From Planoprotostelium fungivorum (Eukaryota > Evosea > Variosea > Cavosteliida > Cavosteliaceae), in assembly GCA_003024175.1 (NCBI GenBank), contig MDYQ01000028.1, positions 120,484 through 184,483 on the forward strand: a stretch of 64,000 nucleotides of DNA, given 5' to 3'. The notes under the pieces were generated by a model. The model saw only the letters and a list, made by a program, of their open reading frames with translations, was not told the DNA's origin and did no database searches. This document shows, piece by piece, positions 56,676-64,000 of this stretch; position 1 is the stretch's first letter; each line of letters opens with the position of its first letter. The position numbers were made by a program, and so were the translations under genes.

Positions 56676-57884
56676 GGTTCGAATGAGAATGTGTGATACC
56701 TCCGACACAATGTGGTAGTCGGAAACGTCAGAGCCAGACATTCCGGAATTCTCAGCAGGAAGAGATAGCGATACCACGAGAATGATATTCAGTAGAACTC
56801 ACTCATCCGACAGTTCAACTGTCCTATATCACACAAAATCAAGTCTCCTAGAGTACATCGAATGTCGGGTAATTCATGGAACAAGCTGGATATGCCATTC
56901 CCACAGAGGTCGACATTCAATTTATCGCCGACATTGGAAGCCTACAGATTTCGGGCAACGTACCATGTGCCGTCGGCATGGAGAGTCGATAGACTGGTAG
57001 TCGGAAACGTCACAAGGAGCCATTCCGCATTTCGCTCCGAGAAGAGAATACGTAGCAGTGAAATTTGAATCACGTTCAAGGCAGCGCTCCTCTTCTTCTG
57101 ATTTTATCAACATTATTATCCGTGCAACTCGGTTCTTGACCTCCCATGTCTTGTTGTACGGAATCGCACGGAGTCTCTCCATCATGGTGAGTCCATTCAC
57201 TTTCTACACCGATCGACTGAGGCGCAACAGGTAGATGAACAGGCTTCCTAATTCAGTGTATACCGAACGCCGCTACGTTTGATGTCGCTCATCGCACGCT
57301 GATCCAGGGAGAGCCAATCGCTCACCAAACAGGTGCATCTGTTGCCGTTAACAGTTCACGTGGACAAGACACAAAAGGATACAATCGTGTTATCACATCA
57401 ACCCTCGACCACAGAGAGGCCCCAATTGTTTATAATACACAAGAATCATAAAACGTACCGTCATTTCACTGTATTGGCAGCGATTGATTTACTGTCGTAG
57501 TCGGGATACAAGCATCGTCATGTAGCTTGGTCATGAGGTGAGATTGATAGGGGATATACAATAACTGGTGTAATATCATTCATCCATCTCCCAGGCTGTG
57601 AAGTTTGGGACTACGACAGTAAACCGATCACCATTCAATGTGACCCATCCGATAGAAATAAGTGATAGACTCCATGCCCAGAAGATAGGACGTGTGGCTG
57701 GTATTCGTGAACAAACGGAAGTTGAGGGAGACCAGACTGCTGTTCACGATTCACTTTGTGAACCTTCAACTTTCACGTCACATTGGATTGACAAGGATGA
57801 GGCATCCGGATTCCTTCCACGTTTCAGAGAAGACACACAAACAAGACGATCGACACAAACAAAACGATAGACACAAACAAGACG
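56676..57884. other. Intergenic region with short repeats
   Basis: No gene is supported. It contains a duplicated word (tggtagtcggaaacgtca near 56714 and 56995) and a 15-bp inverted repeat (57488-57502 versus 57609-57623). Just before the next gene are three imperfect copies of acacaaacaagacgat (about 57835-57887). Confidence 0.5.
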
Positions 57885-58229
57885 ATGCCACTCATCATCC
57901 CTGACACCAACAACATCTTCCTCCTCAGAGCCGTGAAGAACCTCACACCTCACCCAGTCACAGTCGATCTCGGGACCTCTAAAGTCACAGTCGACCCCAA
58001 CACGGTGCAGCAGTTCGCCGCTGAGATTCCCAGCGTGAATCATCCCATCAAGATCCTGTTCGATGGACAAGAGAGGGGCGTCGGCATGCAAGGATCAGAC
58101 ATCCGTATCATCAAAGATGGAGCGTTTCCAGAGCCCAGCATGCTCAATCCTCCACACGAATACACTATCTTCGTAGAAGACAACAGAGTCTATTCGGCGA
58201 AATACCATGACGATCATCTCCGCGTGTAA
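57885..58229 (+). CDS. Unrecognised 114-residue protein
   Basis: A single-exon frame from ATG 57885 (MPLIIPDTNNIFLLRAVKNL) rich in beta-type alternation: PHPVTVDLGTSKVTVDPNT, PIKILFDGQERGVGM and EYTIFVEDNRVYSAKYHDD. TAA at 58227-58229, with AATAAA at 58248. It has no signal peptide and no introns. Codon use looks like that of neighbouring real genes. It is probably a small cytosolic beta protein. Confidence 0.65.
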   Translation: MPLIIPDTNNIFLLRAVKNLTPHPVTVDLGTSKVTVDPNTVQQFAAEIPSVNHPIKILFDGQERGVGMQGSDIRIIKDGAFPEPSMLNPPHEYTIFVEDNRVYSAKYHDDHLRV

Positions 58230-58247
58230 TCCGCCAACATCGTGTCG

Positions 58248-58253
58248 AATAAA
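58248..58253 (+). terminator. Polyadenylation signal
   Basis: AATAAA lies 18 bp after the stop of the 114-residue protein. Confidence 0.65.
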
Positions 58254-58318
58254 AAGACTCTTCGTAATGTCGTTATTTACATCTTTGCATCTCTTCTGAA
58301 GAGACTCCAATGATAATC

Positions 58319-59180
58319 TCAATTGACCTCTGGAAAGTGGATGATGATGGGACCCGTGCTGGTGACTTTCATTCCGTTTTTCGCCGCCGTAGAGCAAGTG
58401 GTCACGATTCCCGTCAACTAAACCGTCTCTTTAGACATCGTGCGAGTGCATGCGATTCATGTGAAGGAGGGTGAGACTCACCCAGTCGAGGTCCTTGGGA
58501 GGGGCTCCTGAGAGGGTTTCGGCGGTGTTAGAAGCAGATGAACGAGGTAGTCCGTTCAGTAAGCCTTGCTTCACGATGTATGTGTTAGCGTGCTCTCTGA
58601 ATTTCGTGTGAGATGATTCACATTTGAAACGATGGAAACACCTGTAATCGCGATTACTCGCGTTGGCTTCTTGATCGTAAGGAGAGAAAGTAGAAGATAC
58701 GTCGATTAAGTTTCTGTTCGAAAGTCAGTGGGACCTTAGCATCGTGACTCACGATGCAGTCTGATCTATGATCTTCTTGAGGTAGTCGAACTCTCCCTCC
58801 CTTGTGTCTGTATATGACATGGCCACCCCACTCGATTTTATGTCTTTCACTAACCTAGACGTGGTTAGGAGAAGAAAGATTCATTATCGATGGATCGAAA
58901 ACGCTGGAACTCACTCGTGACCGATTCCCACAGGTCTAGAAGTAGGTCCCTGACTCAGCGATCCTGATCTCGACCCACCATTCTGCCGTGTTCGAGTTCC
59001 ATCTTGTCTTGCTCGGCTAACATCTGACAAGAGTTCACCTCCACGCTATAGAACATTCGTATCAAGCTTACCCTGTGTCTTGCTCTGATTGCACCCCATT
59101 TCACATGATGATCTTCGTGAGTTCTACATCCTCGTTGTAGACGTACAATAAAGTGACCGAGATTAATCCCCAATATCAAG
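58319..59180 (-). CDS. Unrecognised multi-exon protein
   Basis: Minus-strand exons join by GT-AG pairs. A 5' part is unresolved (about 59180-58930; includes EVNSCQMLAEQDKMELEHGR). Then follow LVKDIKSSGVAMSYTDTREG with FDYLKKIIDQTAS, NLIDVSSTFSPYDQEANAS, and EHANTYIVKQGLLNGLPRSS with GAPPKDLDW. The last exon, LTGIVTTCSTAAKNGMKVTS, ends PIIIHFPEVN with the stop at 58319-58321. The well-formed C-terminal exons make a real gene likely. No family is recognised and the start is not identified. Confidence 0.45.
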
Positions 59181-59347
59181 CCACGCGTAAGAGTCTACCT
59201 TCTATCCTCCAACAAACAAAATACTTTTGAATGAGTCAGAGTAAATAGACATCCGTGTCTGGATCGATTGCGCAACAATATATTGAGCCCGATCTGTTCT
59301 TTTCACTTTTTTATAGATGACAAATGGTTGGATTGAGACAAACAAGC

Positions 59348-59728
59348 TTAGAATCCCTGCTCGATCAGGTAGTCGGCGAGCTTCTCGACGGTTGAGGCGG
59401 CGGCACCGGGCTGGGTGTTCTCTCCGTAAACTCCAATCAGAACGGCCTTGCCAGTCTTGACGGTGATGACTCCAGCGGCTCCCTTCTTTCCGTAGATGGA
59501 ACGATCGTCGGCCTTCAGGGTCATGTACTTGGTGCCTCCCAAGTGGATACCTGCGGCACGGAGTCCAGAGGGGTCCTTGAATCCACCGACGAGGGCCTTG
59601 GCCTCAGCGGCAGAGACGTTCAGAGTGGAGGAAGAAGCCCACTTGCTGCCGTCGTGGCCAAAGATGGCGGCCTGAGTCACGTTTCCGGTTCCGACCAGGT
59701 TGGTATCGACGTATGCTTGCCAAGACAT
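59348..59728 (-). CDS. Profilin
   Basis: This small actin-monomer-binding protein (126 residues) promotes nucleotide exchange on G-actin and binds poly-proline proteins and PIP2. It is a single exon from ATG 59728. The start MSWQAYVDTNLVGTGNVTQA and end VEKLADYLIEQGF match the Acanthamoeba profilin pattern almost residue by residue. YMTLKADDRSIYGKKGAAGV and ITVKTGKAVLIGVYGE form the actin-binding face. The strong resemblance to acanthamoebid profilin is the best single indicator of an amoebozoan source. Confidence 0.95.
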   Translation of the reverse strand: MSWQAYVDTNLVGTGNVTQAAIFGHDGSKWASSSTLNVSAAEAKALVGGFKDPSGLRAAGIHLGGTKYMTLKADDRSIYGKKGAAGVITVKTGKAVLIGVYGENTQPGAAASTVEKLADYLIEQGF

Positions 59729-60644
59729 CTTTTTGCTGCGGAGGGTCAGATTACAGAGACGCGTTAGAGAATGGGGTGTTGCGTGATTCGAATGGATGAG
59801 GTATCGAGATGGTCACAGAGACAGAGAGAAACGGAGAAGTATATGGAGGTAGGGGATGAAGAAGATCTCTGCGAAAGAGGTAGAACAAACCTGAAGGGTG
59901 ACTCTCTGTTGTGAAGCTGAGTTCTGAAATGCTCTTCGTGCCCCGCTGACTCGTCGATACGTAAGTATATCGGATGCGGCCTTATATTCCCGATTGTAAT
60001 GCAAATAAGGATGGCTCTTTTTTCGTTCCGGGCAGCAGAAGGTCGACATTGGTGAGGTGGCGAAAATCAAATGGGTGCGGCAGTGCCTGCGAGGCGCATA
60101 TTCGCATCATGTGCCGCTACCACAACGACTGACAGGGAATAGCCACAGATCCTGAGAGGGAGAGACGACAGAGACGGAGGCTCAACCACATGGGGTCGAT
60201 GGAAGTCCCAGTGACACTCGGATGTCGCCAGATGATCATTCGGGACCGACATCATAATCTTAGCGGTGAAGACGAGGCGTCGGGATGGACACAGGGCGAC
60301 TCTATGTGGTGGTCACAGGTGAATGACACGAATAGGTCTCTTCTGGAAGAATGTGACACCCGCACAATCAGCCGATTGGGCATCATCCACGCATGAAGAC
60401 AGCTGGAAACGACGGATACGAAGGGAAGGCACAGACGTGAACAAATAAAGAGCATGAATAAGAAGGGTCTCTATGCGCTAAGGAAGAGCCTCAAGTGTTT
60501 TCTCTGTAAACCGGGAAACCTTTGAGATACCCTTGAGTTTTCGAGCGTCGCATCTTCCAGCGCGCAGGGCCATTCGAAAGAGCCACAAGTAACAGAAGGG
60601 CGATCGATCGCAGTATTAATATCACACGAAGAAGGTCAGAAGGA
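59729..60644. other. Divergent promoter region of profilin and histidine phosphatase genes
   Basis: About 900 bp with only weak ORFs (such as 60190-60396 plus) that I cannot support. It probably holds the profilin 5' UTR, perhaps with an intron, and both promoters. Confidence 0.45.
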
Positions 60645-61581
60645 ATGACAGAGACCGCTGATACATATGGAGAGCAGCCGATGGCGACGAAGACGAGCCG
60701 GACGAAGAGATTCATCCTTGTAAGACACGGAGAGACCGATTTCAACGTTCAGAAGAAGGTACGTCTCCATATGAATCATTTCACATCCGACTCAATCTTT
60801 TCGTGTAGGTACAAGGGAGATGCATAGACATCTCACTGAACGACACTGGGAGAAAGCAGGCTGAACGCTTGGGCGAAAGATTGAAAGGAGAGAATGTCAA
60901 GTTCATCGCCTGCAGCACCCTGAAGAGGGCCATCGAGACGACAGACATCGTCATCAATCATTTTTCCACGACACAGCAGAGAAATTACCATCTGTATGAA
61001 GGTGGGTCACCCTGCCACATTTCAAATGTCCATCTGATAAGAGGTCAGGTCTAGTAGAGATGAGTTTCGGCCCCGAGTTCGAGGGAAAACATTTCGACAG
61101 AAAAGCGAGCGAAGTCGCTGGCAACATACACAACAAACTCGCTTCCATCGTGAAGAAATGGGTAGACGGAGAGCTGGATCACATCATGCCAGGTGGAGAG
61201 AGCCCTCTACAGGTGTTTATCTTCTTTTTTATTTCGTGTCCATCGAGAGAATTAATGTGCGACACGATGTCAACTCTTCTGTAGGTAGAAGATAGAGCCA
61301 GAAAGAGTTTCGCACAGATAAAATCTCTGTTAGATAGCGAAGGAAACAAGCTCACCCAATACGATCGAGAGGATGACATCGACACGTATCTCATCATCTG
61401 CCACGGACGACTCCTGAAGATCCTCATCTGCTCTCTGTTAGACATTGGACTGGAGAACATGGAGAAGTTCCAACAGAACAACACTGCCGTCAACATCTTA
61501 GAGTGGGACGAGGAGACGAAGAGTTTCACTCTGCAGCTGTTGAACTGCACCGCACATTTAGAGGAGCCACCAAACAACTGA
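60645..61581 (+). CDS. Histidine phosphatase (phosphoglycerate mutase-like)
   Basis: This is a cytosolic phosphatase or mutase of the RHG branch. Four exons (60645-60758, 60809-61001, 61049-61212, 61285-61581) total 768 nt and give 255 residues. The catalytic RHG motif is FILVRHGETDFN, followed by VQGRCIDISLNDTGRKQAER, CSTLKRAIETTDIV with the second Arg, and EMSFGPEFEGK with the catalytic Glu region. The second His is in LIICHGRLLKIL. The order matches phosphoglycerate mutase/TIGAR-like enzymes. The second conserved His is followed by Gly, as in the family. A substrate cannot be named from sequence alone. The first ATG is used; a second in-frame ATG lies 12 codons on. Confidence 0.9.
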
Positions 61582-62039
61582 GAATAGGAGAGCGGCTGGG
61601 CGAGAATCGGAGAGGCATTTGCCAACTTTTTGGCACGGAGTGGTGCGATAAACGGGGTCATCGAGAGCTCAACTCTTCATCTCATGTTCTCCATCGACAT
61701 CGTGCATACCGCAGCTCTATTATGTATGGCTCGTGCATGTTGGACGAAGGATGATGATGAAAGCGAGAGGAGATTGCTCCTCTTACCGCCCTCATCCTCC
61801 TGAACGTTCGAAAAGGTCGCTGATGATTCCTGATCGTCTCTGACACACTAAGAAGAATTAAGAAAAAGAAGATCATTAACTCATCATATCACCTCTGTGG
61901 CGAGGACGACAGCAGTGAGCTCGTGACAACTGTGTGATAGTACAATTCATGTCCAAAACCGTTTTAGAAACACTTCGTTGGTGGCCTTCTCAAATCTACG
62001 ACGAAACACCAAAAAAAAACGAACGCAATTTTCTTGGGC
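61582..62039. other. Intergenic, no gene seen
   Basis: 3' UTR of the phosphatase gene and promoter of the ankyrin-DHHC gene. A poly-A tract (about 62011-62019) precedes the next start. No coding signal. Confidence 0.5.
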
Positions 62040-64000
62040 ATGACTGAGGACAATGTGTCTCAGCCAGGTGAAGACTATCGATCGATCGATGTAACTGATC
62101 CGAACCATTCAGATATATTCACTGCCTCGAATGCAGGTGACCTACAGCTCTGTCGAAGATTACTCGAAACGAAGGCGGCCTCTGTGACGGCCAGGGACAC
62201 ATCAGGGAATACGCCACTCCATTGGGTGAGATGCGATGGAAGATGGTCTTTTTGATTGCCGTCTGATTCTGTGATACTGAGAGAAAGTCAGGCAGCATAC
62301 AGAAATCACTTGCCCTTGGTTCGATATTATCTGTCGAAGATACTGAAGCGGAATCTCAATCAGGAACAAGAGGAGAATGAGACATCCGAAGAGATCTCTA
62401 CTTTTAGTAGTGCACCTGCATCAGGTCTAGTCGATTGGCAGAATTATCACGACAATCAGACACCTCTACATTGGGCTGCGATAGGAGGTCCGTTTCATCA
62501 CTCATCTTCTCGTCGTATCCTCCGATTGACTCCACTGCAGGACACATCCGAGTCATCCATTATCTCGTCAAATTCGGTGGCGCTTCCGTCAATCTAACCG
62601 ACCGCAGTGGTTACAACGCCCTCCATTTCGGTTCGTATCATCTGTTCCAACCCCATCTGATCTCATTCAGCCGTCCAAAACAATCACATCATCGTGGCTC
62701 AATACGCACTCTGGCGAGGTTGCAACATCAATTCGAAAGACAGAGAAGGTGAATGGTCACTTTCCTTCGTTTCACCACCGACTATGATGCAGGACACAAT
62801 GCACTGCACTGGTCGGCCTATCAAGGCCACGAGAGAATGACACAACTCTTATTGAACAATTCGGTGGCTGTAGACGAATTAGATGACTCCAGATATTCAC
62901 CGCTACACTGGTACGTTCTTTATTCATGATGATGTGATGGTGACGAGAAATTGAAGGGCATGTATGAAGAGCCATTTTTCGCTCGTCAAATTGATCGTTC
63001 ATCACCAACCTAGATTAACACCCACATTGCTGTCACAGAGAGATAAAGACAATCACACGCCAGAAGAGTGAGTGCTCGTGGACGTTCATGACTGAGACGG
63101 GACAGCATCGCCAGAGGGAAGGAAGCGTACGATATTGCCAATTATCTCAGAGACATTGCGGGATCACCCCTTCTAGCCATGGACTCTAAGGTGAGTGGTT
63201 GTAAATACAATGTCTAAATGGATTCACTGTTTACGATGATGTGAATCGTTTGAATATTCCATGTATCACTTGCGTATTTATATTCATTTTAATATAATAA
63301 ATATCATGTTGATTCGAATGACAGACGAGAAAGAAGATCTGGTTTTATTTCATCCTCGTCGGGGGTGAGTTTTCCCGCCACAACACGATTTCAAAATTCA
63401 AACGGAGCAGGTCTCGTCGCCTTCTACAGCTTCGCCTATATCTCCGTGCCGTTGACACTGGTCGGCATATTCTGCGCTTATCGAGCCATTCCTAGGTTCT
63501 TTCCCGTGGTGATGTCACAGCATGACGTCGTACCCATCGTACCCTCCTGGTTCGCTCTCATACACTTCTTATCGGCCTGCGTCTATCTCTACAAGATCTT
63601 GAGTTATATCCTCTTTGTTCATCAGTCATCTGATCTCATCATCTGAACTGATCCCATCATCTGATCTGATCTGATGATCGTGATGCATCTCCACCTTAAC
63701 TCGACACACATACGATGAACTATATGATGGAGACCACCCTCTTCCTCGCCCTTCACCTCGCCTTCGCTTACTGCTTTCACATGCTCATCCGATCTGACCC
63801 AGGGAAAATCAGAGGTGACGGGATGAACTTCAAGGTGGGAGAAATGTCACTGAGATCTCGCGCATTGATGGCTCGTTGTAGATGCTCATCTCTACCTTGG
63901 AGGGAGACAGGGCCGTTCCAGACATCTGCGTAACTTGTAACGTGAGTGGATGGAGAGTACAAGTGTATTGAATCAACTTACAGCCTCAGGTGAGGAAGCC
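62040..64000 (+). CDS. Ankyrin-repeat DHHC palmitoyltransferase, 3' end cut by window edge
   Basis: This is a protein S-acyltransferase of the ZDHHC17/13 and AKR1 type, located in Golgi or endosomal membranes. ATG 62040 gives MTEDNVSQPGEDYRSIDVTD. Ankyrin repeats follow in small exons: DIFTASNAGDLQLCRRLLET, SGNTPLHW, LPLVRYYLSKILKR, QTPLHWAAIGG, HYLVKFGGASVNLTD, NALHWSAYQGHERMTQLLL and YSPLHW. Membrane segments follow in VAFYSFAYISVPLTLVGIF, WFALIHFLSACVYLYKIL and TTLFLALHLAFAYCFHML. The window ends just as the zinc-finger DHHC domain starts (ICVTCN spliced to PQVRKP), so the active-site Cys is outside. One intron near 63870 ends in CTCGTTGTAG. Confidence 0.85.

Noticed and set aside
60190-60396. 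Plus-strand ORF of 68 codons between profilin and the phosphatase
   Set aside because: No domain, no polyadenylation signal tied to it and ordinary intergenic composition.
1-64000. CRISPR arrays, insertion sequences, prophage or operons
   Set aside because: None seen. The many ccatcat/gatgatg runs are microsatellites, and genes are spliced eukaryotic units.

Overview
This is nuclear DNA of an amoebozoan protist. Genes are packed on both strands with short gaps and are cut by many very short GT-AG introns, mostly about 40-60 bp. AATAAA-type polyadenylation signals follow several stops, and two alanine tRNA genes have eukaryotic internal promoters and oligo-T terminators. The profilin resembles Acanthamoeba profilin very closely. 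The gene set (tyrosine kinase, SH2 and Cbl-type proteins, class I PI3K, LRR proteins, a fungal-type rhodopsin, and the axonemal dynein assembly factor DNAAF6) would suit a protosteliid amoeboflagellate such as Planoprotostelium/Protostelium. That genus-level assignment is an inference from memory, not a demonstrated match.

Layout. 0-2.3 kb: partial glutathione S-transferase and an unrecognised gene (both minus). 2.85-7.9 kb: a VIT-VWA protein joined in one open frame to a complete eIF4G (PAM2, eIF4E-binding motif, MIF4G, MA3, W2). This is the most unusual item in the window. 8.6-11.8 kb: CSC1/TMEM63 channel. 12.2 kb: tRNA-Ala. 12.6-14.2 kb: exon-per-repeat LRR protein. 14.5-15.9 kb: mucin-like surface glycoprotein. 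16.3-18.3 kb: dolichol kinase. 18.7-19.5 kb: probable nuclear protein. 19.7-21.1 kb: F-box/LRR protein. 21.8-23.3 kb: EI24-like membrane protein. 23.8-26.1 kb: Cbl-type phosphotyrosine-binding module with an extra SH2 domain. 26.3-27.6 kb: BTB-TLDc protein. 27.9-30.2 kb: MNN1-like mannosyltransferase. 30.3-37.3 kb: class I PI3K with inserted C1 and PH domains. 38.3-40.9 kb: ankyrin protein. 41.9 kb: second identical tRNA-Ala. 42.4-43.6 kb: CRYZL1-like oxidoreductase. 44.4-49.5 kb: LRR receptor tyrosine kinase. 49.6-50.6 kb: intronless microbial rhodopsin. 51.6-55.5 kb: small ORF, helical-repeat protein, DNAAF6 and a disordered protein. 56-58.2 kb: GPI-anchored-like surface protein and a small conserved-looking protein. 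58.3-59.7 kb: unrecognised gene and profilin. 60.6-61.6 kb: histidine phosphatase. 62.0-64.0 kb: ankyrin-DHHC palmitoyltransferase cut by the window edge.

Themes. Several genes could work in one phosphotyrosine/phosphoinositide signalling route: the receptor tyrosine kinase, the Cbl-like SH2 protein and the p110-like PI3K, with profilin downstream at actin. Others serve glycoprotein production and display: dolichol kinase, the MNN1-like enzyme and two surface glycoproteins. A short motif, CGTTGTAGAT and its complement, recurs far above chance. It lies mostly inside introns, in both orientations, and sometimes as a perfect palindrome.
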